A stretch of DNA of 64,000 nt from positions 3,348,320-3,412,319 of the forward strand of contig NZ_AP022871.1 of assembly GCF_011764565.1 (NCBI RefSeq), in the 5' to 3' direction. The notes beneath the pieces were generated by a model. The model did no database searches. It was not told the DNA's origin and was given only the letters and a program-made list of their open reading frames with translations. Shown in pieces: positions 24,578 to 34,166 of the stretch. Position 1 is the first letter of the stretch; every line of letters begins with the position of its first letter. Position numbers and translations under genes: made by a program. This DNA comes from Phytohabitans suffuscus (GTDB lineage Bacteria > Actinomycetota > Actinomycetes > Mycobacteriales > Micromonosporaceae).

Positions 24578-25620
24578 CGCGGCACCCCCACGACCATTCC
24601 CTCGGTCACGCCGTCGCCGGAGACCTCGACCTTCCCGCCGGCGAACATGCCGGTCTCCACCGCGAGGTACCGGGTGGTGCCGCCCTCGACGACCTGGACG
24701 CCGTAGCCGCCCTCGGCCAGCGCGACGAGCGCGTTGAGCGGCACCGTGAGCACGCCTTCGCGCTTGTCGGACTCGAGGATCACGTCCACCGGCGCCTGGT
24801 CGAGCGTGCCGAGCTTCTTCTGGTCGCCGACCGTCACCGTGACGTCGATCGTGGTTTTCGGGTCGCCGCTCGCCGGGCTCGACGTGACGGCCACCGTGCC
24901 CACGGCCGACACCGTGCCGGTGACCTGGGCACCGCCCGGCAGCTCGACCGTCGCGGCCAGCCCTTTCCGGACCAGCTGCTGCTTGTCCACCTCGAGGTCG
25001 ACGGTGACGGTGCGCGTGGTCCCGGTGTACGTCATGACCGGCCCGCCCGCCTGGTCACCCTTGCCGAGCTGCAGCTGCGCCACCCGGATCTCGCCGGGCG
25101 CCACCACCACCTGGCCGGGCGCCACGCTGCCGGTCTCCTCGACGCCGAGGTCCTCCTGCCACCGCTCGACCGCGTCCGCCGTGGCCGACGTGTACTCGTC
25201 GTCCACTGTGAACCCGCCGTAACCGAGCGCGGAGAGGTTCTTCTCGAACTGCGCCACGTCCGCGCCGGAGACGTCCGTCGCCAAAGGACGGTAGAGCGGC
25301 ATCGCTCCATAGAGGAGTACGACCGGGTCGTCGTCCACTTTGTACACGGTCTTGCCGCGCGTGATGGTCGCACCCTCGGCCGGAAGCCAGGTCAGCGTGC
25401 CACCGGAGCCCTTGACCGCGACCGGGTCGCCGTAGCCGAGGGTGCCGTCCACCGTCTCGGTCTGGATGAGGGTGCCGCGGGTGACCTGCGCGGTCGCCGG
25501 CGGGAGCGCGCCGCGCGGCGGGGTGGAGGCGTCGGCGCCCCCGAAGCCCACCGCCGCGGCCGCGCCCGAGGCCACCACCAGGGCGGCACCGCCGACCAGG
25601 AGGATGGTCCGGCCCTTCAC
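24574..25620 (-). CDS. Secreted adaptor with peptidoglycan-binding domain, module 1
   Basis: A 348-residue protein anchored by one N-terminal helix ([20 protein letters not shown]). A MacA/HlyD-like lipoyl half precedes an inserted PG_binding_1 domain ([32 protein letters not shown], about residues 117-160), followed by beta-barrel and C-terminal domains ([20 protein letters not shown]). It probably links the permease to the cell wall. The GTG start overlaps the stop of the lipoprotein gene (GTGA) once that gene's frame is corrected. Confidence 0.9.
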
Positions 25621-26146
25621 CGGCCGCCCCCTGACCCCGGAACGTGAACTTGTCCTGGCACGCCTCCATCGCCGCCTGGAACTTCGGGTCGTCGATGTCG
25701 AACGGAAGGTCGCCGCTGAGCCCGAGGAAGCCGCCGGTGTTCGGGTCGGGGTCGGGCATGTCGACGCCGTTCGCGCGCATGCACTCGGCCCAGTCCCGCA
25801 GCTGTTCCTGCTGGGCGGGGTCGAGCTCGCGCCGCTCGCCGCCGTTGGGCGCCAGCTCGCGGCACGCCTCGAACGCCTTCCGGCCCGCCTCGGAGACGAG
25901 CTTCCCGCGCTCGAAGTCCGGGTTCAGGATCTGCCCGTCGGGGCCCGGATCGGGAAAGTCGGGTATGCCGTTGTCCCGCATGCACTGGGCGAACTTCCGG
26001 CCCTGGTCAGGGTCGGTGCTGGCCGGCGGGCTCGCCGCCGCGCCACCGCCCGCTGTGGCGATCCCGCCCCCGTCCGCCTCGCCGCTGCACGCGGTCAGGA
26101 ACGCCAGCGCCGCGGCCGCGAGCGCCAGGCTGATACGCGATCTCAT
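25617..26146 (-). CDS. Four-cysteine lipoprotein, module 1 (3' frameshift)
   Basis: A secreted lipoprotein with lipobox LTAC. The mature part has two similar halves: CMRDNGIPDFPDPGPDG then EACREL, and CMRANGVDMPDPDPNTGG then EACQDKF, so four cysteines besides the lipid one. Near 25,636-25,642 one C seems to be missing. As written the frame runs into the adaptor gene; with one base restored it ends KFTFPGSGGGR at 25617 and is 176 residues, exactly the length of its module 2 paralogue. Function unknown; possibly a sensor or folding factor for the exporter. Confidence 0.75.
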
Positions 26147-26255
26147 CGATGGTCTCCTCGTCGAAGGCAACACGAGGAGTGAACCGAGTAGGCCGTAACC
26201 CGGGCATAACCCGACGAGTTAACGCCGGCGTTATCCGCCGCTGGGTGACCATGGG

Positions 26256-26915
26256 ATGGTGCGGATCCTGGTAGTCGAAGACGAGAAGATGCTGGCCGAC
26301 GCGATCGCCGAGTGGCTGCGGCGGGAGGCGTTCGCGGTCGACGTGGTGTACGACGGCGCGGCCGCCCTGGAACGCGTGCCGGTGAACGAGTACGACGTGG
26401 TGGTACTCGATCGGGATCTTCCGCTCGTGCACGGCGACGACGTCTGCCGCGCGGTCGGCGCGAGTGGCGCGGCGGCCCGCGTGCTCATGCTGACCGCCGC
26501 CGCCGGCATCCGCGACCGGGTCGCGGGGCTGGGGATCGGCGCGGACGACTACCTGACCAAACCGTTCGCGTTCGCCGAGCTGTCGGCCCGGGTGCACGCG
26601 CTCGGCCGGCGGGCCCGCCCGGCGGCGCCACCGGTGCTGGAGCGGGCCGGCATCCGGCTCGACCCGGCCCGGCGCGAGGTCTTCCGGCACGGACGCGTCG
26701 TGCCGCTGGCCAACAAGGAGTTCGCGGTGCTGACCGAGCTGATGCGGGCCGGCGGCGCGGTCGTGTCGGCGGAGCAGCTGCTGGAGAAGGCCTGGGACGA
26801 GAACATCGACCCGTTCACCAACGTCGTCCGCGTCACCGTGATGAAGCTGCGCCGCAAGCTGGGCGAACCGCAGGTGGTGGAGACCGTGCCGGGAGTGGGG
26901 TACCGCGTGCCATGA
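26256..26915 (+). CDS. cutR: OmpR-family response regulator, CutR-like, module 1
   Basis: 219 residues. The receiver domain has acidic EDE at 8-10, phospho-acceptor Asp52 (VVLDRDLPLVHGDD) and Lys in TKPFAF. The winged-helix effector has REVFRHGRVVPLANKEFAVL and WDENIDPFTNVVRVTVMKLR. The wording LDRDLPLVHGDDVC is typical of CutR of Streptomyces. It is divergent from the exporter operon and coupled to the kinase gene (ATGA), so it likely controls the exporter. Confidence 0.9.
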   Translation: MVRILVVEDEKMLADAIAEWLRREAFAVDVVYDGAAALERVPVNEYDVVVLDRDLPLVHGDDVCRAVGASGAAARVLMLTAAAGIRDRVAGLGIGADDYLTKPFAFAELSARVHALGRRARPAAPPVLERAGIRLDPARREVFRHGRVVPLANKEFAVLTELMRAGGAVVSAEQLLEKAWDENIDPFTNVVRVTVMKLRRKLGEPQVVETVPGVGYRVP

Positions 26916-28084
26916 ACCGATGGACGATCCGGGTGCGGCTGACCGTGCTCTACGGCGGGCTGTTCTTCCTGGCCGGCGCGGTGCTGCTGGGCGTGACGTA
27001 CCTGCTGATGGCACAGCGCCTCGACCGCAACCTGGGCACCCGGAGCGACTTCGGGGTACGCCAGGAGCAGGTGCGCGAGCTGTTTCCCAACAACCCCTCG
27101 ATGGTCCAGGTCGTCCAGGACGCGCTCGACGCGCGCGAGCGCATGCGTGACGACGCGCTCGACTCGCTGCTGACCCAGGGCGGGATGGCCCTGCTCTGCG
27201 TCGGGCTGGTCGCCGGCGCGTTCGGGTGGGTGGTGGCCGGGCGGGCTCTCCAGCCGCTGCACCGCATCACCGAGACCGCCCGCCGCATCGCCGGCGCGGA
27301 CGCCCCGCGCGCCGGGCTGCACGAGCGGATCGTGCTGGCGGGGCCGCGAGACGAGGTCAAGGAGCTGGCCGACACGTTCAACGTGATGCTGGAGCGGCTG
27401 GACCGCTCGTTCGACGGCCAGCGGCGGTTCGTGGCCAACGCCTCGCACGAGCTGCGCACCCCGCTCGCCCTCAACCGCGCGCTCGTCGAACTGGCCGTCA
27501 CCCGGCAGGGCGCAGCCGCCGAGACCCGGCAGCTCGGCGAGTCGCTGCTGACCGTCAACGAGCGCCACGAACGGCTGATCGACGGCCTGCTCACGCTCGC
27601 CGACGCGGAGAACGAGGTGGCCGACCGCTCCCCTGTCGACCTGTACGAGGTGGCGGGCCACGTGCTCGACCAGACCAAGACACCCGACCTGGAGGTGCTG
27701 CGGCAGCTGGCCCCGGCGCCCACCCGCGGCGACCCGATCCTGCTGGAGCGGCTGGTGCAGAACCTGGTCGAGAACGCCACGCGCCACAACCTCCCGCGCG
27801 GCTGGCTGGCCGTCACCACGCACGCGGGGAACGGCTGGGCCGTGCTCACCGTCACCAACACCGGCCCGGTCGTGCCGGCGTACGAGATCGAGGCGCTCTT
27901 CCAGCCGTTCCGGCGGCTCAACCGGGAGCGGGTCGACGGCGGCCGCGGCTTCGGGCTGGGCCTGTCGATCGTCCGCGCGGTGGCGACCGCGCACGGTGGC
28001 GTGGTCCAGGCGGTACCGCGGGAGGGCGGCGGCCTCGTGATCACCGTCGCCCTCCCGCAGCGCGCCCTCCCGCAGCACGCCTGA
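26912..28084 (+). CDS. cutS: Sensor histidine kinase, CutS-like, module 1
   Basis: 390 residues. Two transmembrane helices (12-33 and 91-110) enclose a short extracellular loop of about 55 residues without cysteine. HAMP follows, then the H-box with His179 (FVANASHELRTPLALNRALV), N-box LVENATRHN and G-box GRGFGLGLSIVRAVA. It would autophosphorylate and pass phosphate to the coupled regulator. It ends one base before the convergent module 2 permease stop. Confidence 0.92.
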   Translation: MNRWTIRVRLTVLYGGLFFLAGAVLLGVTYLLMAQRLDRNLGTRSDFGVRQEQVRELFPNNPSMVQVVQDALDARERMRDDALDSLLTQGGMALLCVGLVAGAFGWVVAGRALQPLHRITETARRIAGADAPRAGLHERIVLAGPRDEVKELADTFNVMLERLDRSFDGQRRFVANASHELRTPLALNRALVELAVTRQGAAAETRQLGESLLTVNERHERLIDGLLTLADAENEVADRSPVDLYEVAGHVLDQTKTPDLEVLRQLAPAPTRGDPILLERLVQNLVENATRHNLPRGWLAVTTHAGNGWAVLTVTNTGPVVPAYEIEALFQPFRRLNRERVDGGRGFGLGLSIVRAVATAHGGVVQAVPREGGGLVITVALPQRALPQHA

Positions 28085-29253
28085 TCAGGGCGCGGCCAGC
28101 GCCTCGGTGGGCGAGAGCCGGGCGGCCCGCACCGCCGGGTACAGGCCGGCGATCGCCCCGATGAACAGCGTGGCCAGTACCCCGCCGGCGGTGGCCAGCG
28201 GCGGCACCACCGTGGGCCACCCCTGGCTCGCGGCGTAGACCGCGGTCACCCCACGCCCAGCGTCACGCCGCCGAGCCCGCCGAGCGCGGAGAGCAGCAGC
28301 GACTCGGCCAGGAACTGGATGCGTACCTGCCCGCGCGTGGCGCCCAGCGAGCGGCGCAGCCCGATCTCGGCACGGCGTTCCAGCACCGAGATCACCATCG
28401 TGTTGGCCACGCCCACGCCGCCGACCAGCAGCGCCACCGCGCCGAGGCCGAGCAGCAGCGCGTTGAGCGTGGCGTCGGTGGCCCGCTGGGCCTCCAGCGC
28501 GTCGGACGGGCGGGAGACCTGGACCTCGTTCGGCTGCTCGGGGTTGGCGGTCGCGGCCAGCACCGACCGCACGTCCTCGACCGCCGACTCCCGCGACCTG
28601 GTGTAGATCATCGTGGGGTGCCCGTCGAATCCCAGGTGCTCCTCCGCGGCCGGCCACCCGACCATCGCCGACTGGTCCAGCTCCGGCGCGAGCTGCCCGG
28701 GACGCAGGATGCCGACCACGCTGAACCACGTGCCGCCCAGCCACACCCGTACGCCCGGCGCGCGGATGTCGAGCCGGCGGGCGGCCGTGGCGCCGAGCAC
28801 CACACCCGGGTACTCCGAGGTCGCGGCGGTGAGCCAGCTGCCGCTCGCCACCTCGGCGGCGACGGTTTCGAGCAGGTCGAGCCGGGCGGCCACGACCGCG
28901 ATGCTCCCGGTCTGGCCGCGCGGGATGTGGTCGGTGCGGTACACCGCCACGTCGGGCACCCGGCCCACCGCGCTCACCGACTCCACCGGCCCGATCCGCC
29001 CGACCATGGCCAGCGACTCCTTGGGCAGGCGGGAGTTCTCGCCGAAGAGCGTCTGGCCGGGGCCGACGGTGAGCAGGTTGGTGCCGAGCCGGTCGAGCGT
29101 GCGGTCCAGCTCGGCCCGGGACGACGCCGAGACGCCGACCACGGAGATCATCGCCGCGATGCCGATCGCGATGCCCAGCGCGGAGAGGAACACCCGCAGC
29201 GGCCGGGTCCGCAGCCCCACCGCACCGACGCGCACCACGTCGGCCGGCCTCAC
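28085..29253 (-). CDS. FtsX/MacB-type ABC transporter permease, module 2 (frameshift)
   Basis: A paralogue of the module 1 permease ([40 protein letters not shown]). A GGGG run at 28249-28252 (minus strand) is probably one base short: the first frame stops at GVTLGVG (28246), while the next frame continues seamlessly with [20 protein letters not shown] to SPTEALAAP. With one base added it is 389 residues. As sequenced it would lack the last two helices. It could be a true pseudogene or a consensus error. Confidence 0.85.
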
Positions 29254-29903
29254 GGCGCGACCTTCCCGTCGTACATGTGCACCTGCCGCGGCAGCGCGGA
29301 CGCGATGTCGCGGTCGTGGGTGATCACCACGACGGTGGTACCGCTGTCGTGCAGGTCGCGGAGCACCGCCATCACGGCCGAGCCCGAAGCCGAGTCGAGG
29401 TTGCCGGTCGGCTCGTCCGCGAGCAACAGCGCCGGCTCGCCGACCACCGCCCGCGCGATCGCCACCCGCTGCTTCTCGCCGCCGGAAAGCTCATGCGGGC
29501 GGTGGTCGAGCCGGTGGCCGAGGCCCACCCGCTCCAGCGCCGTCCGGGCGTGCCGCCGCCGCTTGCGCAGCGGTACGCCCGCGTAGAGCAGGCCGTCGGC
29601 CACGTTGTCCACCGCGGGCACGCCGGCCGCGAGGTGGAACTGCTGGAAGACGAACCCGATCCGGTACGTGCGCAGCGCGGACACCTGCCGGTCGGAGAGC
29701 CCGGCGACGTCGTGCCCGTCGATGCGTACCCGCCCGGAGGTGGGCCGGTCGAGCGTGCCGATCACGTGCAGCATGGTCGACTTGCCCGAGCCGGACGGAC
29801 CGGCGATCGCCACCATCTCGCCGGCCGCGATCGCGAGGGATACGCCGTCGAGCGCGGTCACGCCGCCCGGATAGACCTTGGAGACCTCGTCCAGCTCGAT
29901 CAT
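29250..29903 (-). CDS. ABC transporter ATP-binding protein, MacB/LolD type, module 2
   Basis: 217 residues with Walker [28 protein letters not shown], signature [14 protein letters not shown], Walker [14 protein letters not shown] and VVITHD. The start is the ATG ([14 protein letters not shown]) that overlaps the adaptor stop; upstream in-frame sequence belongs to the adaptor gene in another frame. It is very close to the module 1 ATPase. Confidence 0.95.
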   Translation of the reverse strand: MIELDEVSKVYPGGVTALDGVSLAIAAGEMVAIAGPSGSGKSTMLHVIGTLDRPTSGRVRIDGHDVAGLSDRQVSALRTYRIGFVFQQFHLAAGVPAVDNVADGLLYAGVPLRKRRRHARTALERVGLGHRLDHRPHELSGGEKQRVAIARAVVGEPALLLADEPTGNLDSASGSAVMAVLRDLHDSGTTVVVITHDRDIASALPRQVHMYDGKVAP

Positions 29904-30967
29904 TTCGGCAGGCCCACGGTCATGCCCTCGGCGACCCCGCCGCCGCTGACCTCGACCCGCCCGTCGGCGAAGAGGCCGGTATCCACGGCGATGTACCGGC
30001 TGGTGCCGCCGTCGACGACCTCCAGGCCGTACCCGCCCTCGGCGAGCGCGAGCAGCGCGGCCACCGGCACGGTCAGCACGTCCTGGCGCTCCTCGGCCAC
30101 GTACGCCACGTCGACCGGCGTCTGCTGGAGCGAACCGAGCGCCCGCTGGTCCGCGACCGTCACGGTCACCTCGATCTGGGCGTCGTCGGTACTCGTGGAG
30201 CCGGGCGGCTGGTCCTGGCTGTCGTCCTCGGTCGCCACCGTGCCCACCGAGGCGACCTTGCCGGCGATCTCCCTGCCGTCCGGGAGCGTGACGGTGACGG
30301 GCGCGTTCCTGACCGCCCACGCCGCCTCACCCGCGTCCACCGGCACCGTGACGATGCGGGTGGTGCCGGTGTACGAGTACACCTGGCCGCCGGCCGGCGA
30401 GCCGACCCGGACGGACAGCTCGCCCACCCGTATCGCGGCGGGGGCGACGGCGACCAGCGACGCGTCCACCGTGCCGGTCTCCGTGACGCCCAGGTCCTCC
30501 TGCCAGCGCTTGACCGCGCTCGCCGTGGAGCTGGTGTACTCGTCGTCGACCGTGAACCCGGTGTAGCCCAGCGCCCGCAGGTTGCTCTCGAACTGCTTGA
30601 CGTCGGCACCCTCCACGCCCGGCGCGAGCGGCCGGTAGATCGGCAGCGTGCCGTAGAGCAGCACGACCGGGCGCTCGTCGGCGCGCAGCAGCGGCTGGCC
30701 CCGGGAGATCGTGGCGCCGGCGGCCGGGAGCCAGGTCACCGTCCCCCGCGCGTGCGACTCCAGCGGCACCGGCTCACCGTGGCTCAGCTCGCCCTCGACG
30801 GTGGTCGCCTGTACGAGCGTCTGCCGGGTCACCTGTGTGGTGGTAGCCGGCTGGCTGCTCGGCTCCTCCGTGCCGTCGGCCCGGTCGCCCCCGAGTCCGA
30901 CGGCCGCCACGCCCGCCGCCGCGACCGCCACCAGCGCCACGCCGGCGAAGACCAGACCACGCTTCAC
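29900..30967 (-). CDS. Secreted adaptor with peptidoglycan-binding domain, module 2
   Basis: 355 residues, same architecture as the module 1 adaptor: membrane anchor ([20 protein letters not shown]), lipoyl-like part, PG_binding_1 ([32 protein letters not shown]), barrel, and C-terminal [20 protein letters not shown]. Both ends overlap their neighbours by 4 bp. It likely bridges the transporter and the cell wall. Confidence 0.9.
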   Translation of the reverse strand: MKRGLVFAGVALVAVAAAGVAAVGLGGDRADGTEEPSSQPATTTQVTRQTLVQATTVEGELSHGEPVPLESHARGTVTWLPAAGATISRGQPLLRADERPVVLLYGTLPIYRPLAPGVEGADVKQFESNLRALGYTGFTVDDEYTSSTASAVKRWQEDLGVTETGTVDASLVAVAPAAIRVGELSVRVGSPAGGQVYSYTGTTRIVTVPVDAGEAAWAVRNAPVTVTLPDGREIAGKVASVGTVATEDDSQDQPPGSTSTDDAQIEVTVTVADQRALGSLQQTPVDVAYVAEERQDVLTVPVAALLALAEGGYGLEVVDGGTSRYIAVDTGLFADGRVEVSGGGVAEGMTVGLPK

Positions 30968-31494
30968 TTACCGTCGCCCTTCTGGATCTGCGGCAGCTTG
31001 TCGCGGCACTTCTCGTCGGCCTTGCCGATCTCGTTCTTGGCCTTCCCGTTGGCCGAGCCGGCGGCGATCGCGATGCCTCCGTTCTCCGGGTCAGGATCGG
31101 GGAAGTCGGGCACGCCGTTCTCCCGCATGCACCTGGCGTACTCGCGCATCCGGTCGATGTCCTCCGGCGAAAGCTTGGGTGGCTCGCCGCCGTTCGGGAG
31201 GTACTTGCGGCACTTCTCCATGGCCCCCTGCATCTCGCCCTTGTCCGCGCGGATCGCCACGCCGCCGCCACCGGGCTTGAAGTCGTCCATCGGTACGCCC
31301 TCGGCGCGCATGCAGTCGGTGAACTGGCGCCTGCGCTCCTCCTCGTCGGCCGCGGGCGCGCTCGGGTCGGGGCTGGCCGAGGCGCTCGCGTTGTTGCCGA
31401 CGGTCGCGACGCCCGGTCCCTCCTGCCCGTTCCGTCCACACGCGGCGAGCCCGACGAGCAGCAGCAGAGGTACGGCGATGAGCATCCTTCTCAT
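30964..31494 (-). CDS. Four-cysteine lipoprotein, module 2
   Basis: 176 residues with signal peptide and lipobox LAAC, and GGGAGGAG upstream of the ATG. Two similar halves: CMRAEGVPMDDFKPGGGG with MEKCRKYLPNGG, and CMRENGVPDFPDPDPENGG with DEKCRDKLPQIQ. The C-x-R-x-x-G-V pattern and spacing match module 1. The four cysteines could form two disulfides outside the membrane. Function unknown; first gene of the exporter operon. Confidence 0.85.
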   Translation of the reverse strand: MRRMLIAVPLLLLVGLAACGRNGQEGPGVATVGNNASASASPDPSAPAADEEERRRQFTDCMRAEGVPMDDFKPGGGGVAIRADKGEMQGAMEKCRKYLPNGGEPPKLSPEDIDRMREYARCMRENGVPDFPDPDPENGGIAIAAGSANGKAKNEIGKADEKCRDKLPQIQKGDGK

Positions 31495-31510
31495 GGCGCA
31501 CACTCCTCCC

Positions 31511-31558
31511 TGTCGCTTCGGATCCCTGTCGCTTCGGATCCCTGTCGCTTCGGATCCC
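31511..31558. repeat. Three perfect 16-bp tandem repeats in the divergent promoter region
   Basis: TGTCGCTTCGGATCCC occurs three times head to tail at 31511, 31527 and 31543, just upstream of the lipoprotein gene and 77 bp before the CutR-like gene. The spacing of about one and a half helical turns suits a response-regulator binding array, but this is inference. No such array is seen in module 1. Confidence 0.85.
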
Positions 31559-31634
31559 ACCGCGCGGGCCGTAAGACGGTCGTCAGTGCGAACGCTTATG
31601 GCCTCCTTATCCGGGGTCCGGGCACCATTGGCGC

Positions 31635-32291
31635 GTGCGGGTACTCGTCGCGGAGGACGAGGAGCTCCTGGCCGACGCGATCGCCGAAGGGCTCCGGCGC
31701 GAGACACTGGCCGTTGACGTTGTCTACGACGGCGACGCCGCCCTGGAAAGGCTCGGCGTCAACGACTACGACGTGCTCGTGCTCGACCGCGACCTGCCGC
31801 TCGTGCACGGCGACGAGGTGTGCCGGGCGGTGGTGGCGGCCGGGGGTGAGACCCGCGTGCTGATGCTCACCGCGGCCGCCGAGGTGCCCGACCGGGTGGC
31901 CGGCCTCGCGCTCGGCGCCGACGACTACCTGCCCAAGCCGTTCGCCTTCGTCGAGCTGGTGGCCCGCGTACGGGCACTCGGGCGCCGGGCGCGGCCGGCG
32001 ATACCGCCCCGGCTGGAGCGCGCCGGCATCGCGCTCGACCCGGCCCGCCGCGAGGTGTTCCGCGACGGGCGGTTCGTGCCGCTGTCCCGCAAGGAGTTCG
32101 CGGTGCTGGAGGAGCTGCTGCGCGCCGGCGGCGCCGTGGTCAGCACCGAGCAGCTTCTGGAACGCGCCTGGGACGAGAACATCGACCCGTTCACCAACGT
32201 CGTACGGGTCACGGTGATGACACTGCGTCGCAAGCTCGGCTCGCCGCCGGTGGTCGCGACCGTTCCGGGAGTGGGGTACCAGATTCCATGA
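31635..32291 (+). CDS. cutR: OmpR-family response regulator, CutR-like, module 2
   Basis: 218 residues from a GTG. Receiver with EDEE at 7-10, Asp51 (LVLDRDLPLVHGDE) and Lys in PKPFAF; winged helix with REVFRDGRFVPLSRKEFAVL and WDENIDPFTNVVRVTVMTLR. It is paralogous to the module 1 regulator along its whole length. ATGA overlap with the kinase gene. Confidence 0.9.
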   Translation: MRVLVAEDEELLADAIAEGLRRETLAVDVVYDGDAALERLGVNDYDVLVLDRDLPLVHGDEVCRAVVAAGGETRVLMLTAAAEVPDRVAGLALGADDYLPKPFAFVELVARVRALGRRARPAIPPRLERAGIALDPARREVFRDGRFVPLSRKEFAVLEELLRAGGAVVSTEQLLERAWDENIDPFTNVVRVTVMTLRRKLGSPPVVATVPGVGYQIP

Positions 32292-33496
32292 AGCCGAGGC
32301 AGGTTTTCCGGATGGCGGGCGGCTGGACGGTCCGGGTGCGCCTGACCGTCCTCTACGGTGGCCTCTTCCTCCTCGCCGGCGCGGTGCTGCTCGGCGTGAC
32401 CTACCTGCTGCTGGCGGCCGCGCTGGAAAAGCAGCAGCTCAAGCCCGCCGTCGTGTACGCCGAAGGCGCCGGGATGGAGGCCGACGCGCCGGTCTCCACC
32501 GGAGGTGTCGCGATCTCCAAGACGGACATGGCCGCGCAGCAGTCCGCGATCGACCTCAAGATGAGCTTCGCCAGGCAGGTGCAGCTCGACCTCAACGCGC
32601 AGACGCTCCAGTCGCTGCTGCGCTGGGGCTCGCTCGCGCTCGGTGGCGTCGCCGTGGCCGGGGTGTGGACGGGGTGGCTCGCCGCCGGGCGTACGCTCCG
32701 GCCGATCGCCCAGATCACCGCGACCGCGCGCCGGGTCGCCGACCGCAACCTCCACGAGCGGATCGCGCTCGGCGGTCCCCGCGACGAGCTGCGCGAGCTG
32801 GCCGACACGTTCGACGACATGCTGGAACGGCTCGACCGCTCGTTCGACGGCCAGCGGCGCTTCGTGGCGAACGCCTCGCACGAGCTGCGCACCCCGCTGG
32901 CGATCAACCGCACGCTCCTCGAAGTGGCGATGGGCCAGCCGGACGCGCCGCAGCAGCTGCGCCAGCTCGGCACCACGCTCCTGGAGGTGAACGCCCGCCA
33001 CGAACGCCTGATCGACGGCCTGCTGACGATGGCCCGCTCGGAGCAGGCGGTGGTCGACCCGGTGCCGGTCGACCTCGCCGAGGTGGCGGGCAACGTGCTC
33101 GACCAGACCCAGGCGCCCGGCGTCGACGTGCGGCACGAGCTCCGGCCGGCCCCCACCTCCGGCGACCCGGTGCTCCTGGAACGCCTGACGCAGAACCTCG
33201 TCGACAACGCGGTCCGCTACAACTCGGCCGGTGGCTGGGTGCACGTGACGTGCGCGCACGAGGGCACACGCACCCGGCTGAACGTGGTCAACACCGGCCC
33301 GGTCGTGCGGGCGTACGAGGTGCCGACGCTCTTCGAGCCGTTCCGGCGGCTCACCGACCGGGTGGGCTCGGCCCGCGGCACCGGGCTGGGCCTGTCGATC
33401 GTCCGTTCCGTGGCGCGGGCGCACGGCGGCGAGGTGCACGCCAGCCCGCGGGACGGCGGCGGCCTGGTGGTTCAGGTCACTCTTCCGGCAAATTAG
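32288..33496 (+). CDS. cutS: Sensor histidine kinase, CutS-like, module 2
   Basis: 402 residues. Two transmembrane helices enclose an extracellular loop of about 70 residues, longer than in module 1 and unrelated in sequence (PAVVYAEGAGMEADAPVSTG), again without cysteine. HAMP, His198 (FVANASHELRTPLAINRTLL), LVDNAVRYN and GTGLGLSIVRSVA are intact. The divergent sensor loop suggests the two modules read different signals. Confidence 0.92.
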   Translation: MKPRQVFRMAGGWTVRVRLTVLYGGLFLLAGAVLLGVTYLLLAAALEKQQLKPAVVYAEGAGMEADAPVSTGGVAISKTDMAAQQSAIDLKMSFARQVQLDLNAQTLQSLLRWGSLALGGVAVAGVWTGWLAAGRTLRPIAQITATARRVADRNLHERIALGGPRDELRELADTFDDMLERLDRSFDGQRRFVANASHELRTPLAINRTLLEVAMGQPDAPQQLRQLGTTLLEVNARHERLIDGLLTMARSEQAVVDPVPVDLAEVAGNVLDQTQAPGVDVRHELRPAPTSGDPVLLERLTQNLVDNAVRYNSAGGWVHVTCAHEGTRTRLNVVNTGPVVRAYEVPTLFEPFRRLTDRVGSARGTGLGLSIVRSVARAHGGEVHASPRDGGGLVVQVTLPAN

Positions 33497-33501
33497 ATTT
33501 A

Positions 33502-33511
33502 CGACCGGTCG
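33502..33511. promoter_or_regulatory. Palindromic operator upstream of tetR/thioesterase operon
   Basis: CGACCGGTCG is a perfect palindrome, extended to ACGACCGGTCGGT, 25 bp before the TetR start codon and in an AT-rich stretch (TTATTTATAGG follows). It is typical of an autoregulated TetR operator. Confidence 0.6.
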
Positions 33512-33536
33512 GTCTTATTTATAGGCTGGCCCGGTG

Positions 33537-34166
33537 ATGATGGACGGCCGGGTCGCCCGGGGCGAGCGGACGCGCACGGCGGTGCTCGACACCGCGGTCG
33601 CGCTCGTGACCCAGGACGGTCTCGACGGCCTCTCCCTCGGCCAGCTCGCCGAGGCGCTCGGCGTCAGCAAGTCCGGCCTCTTCGCCCACTGGCGCTCCAA
33701 GCAGGACCTCCAGCTCGCCACCGTCGAGCGGGCCCGCGACCAGTGGGCCGAGTCGGTGATCGGGCCGGCCCGGCAGGCGCCCCGGGGCGTGCGCCGGCTC
33801 TGGGCGCTGCACGTGGCGCGGCTCGACTTCTACGCGTCGAGCACCCTGCCCGGCGGCTGCTTCTTCGCCACCGTCAAGTTCGAGTACAACGCCCGCTCCG
33901 GGCCGGTCTACGAGCGGATCGCGCAGAGCCACGCCGAGTGGATGGAGTTCGTGGAAAAGCTGGCCCGCCAGGCCGTGGAGCTGGGCGAGCTGCGGCCCGA
34001 CACCGACGTGGCCATGCTGGCGTACGAGATCGAGGCGGCCGGAGTCGCCGCCGTCATGCAGTTTCGCCTGCTCTCGCCGCAGACCGTCTACCCGCTGGCC
34101 CGCCGGGCCGTGCTGGAGCGGCTGCGCGGGCTGAGCACCGACCCGACCCTGCTGCCGGAGGAATGA
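33537..34166 (+). CDS. TetR/AcrR-family transcriptional regulator
   Basis: About 209 residues. N-terminal helix-turn-helix: RTAVLDTAVALVTQDGLDGL, LGQLAEALGVSKSGLFAHWR, SKQDLQLATVE. The C-terminal ligand domain (TLPGGCFFATVKFEYNARSG) belongs to the TetR_C_16-like group often found with acyl-CoA or phenylacetate genes. It is coupled to the thioesterase gene by overlap, so it probably senses an acyl thioester or related lipid. Start could also be the preceding GTG. Confidence 0.88.
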   Translation: MMDGRVARGERTRTAVLDTAVALVTQDGLDGLSLGQLAEALGVSKSGLFAHWRSKQDLQLATVERARDQWAESVIGPARQAPRGVRRLWALHVARLDFYASSTLPGGCFFATVKFEYNARSGPVYERIAQSHAEWMEFVEKLARQAVELGELRPDTDVAMLAYEIEAAGVAAVMQFRLLSPQTVYPLARRAVLERLRGLSTDPTLLPEE

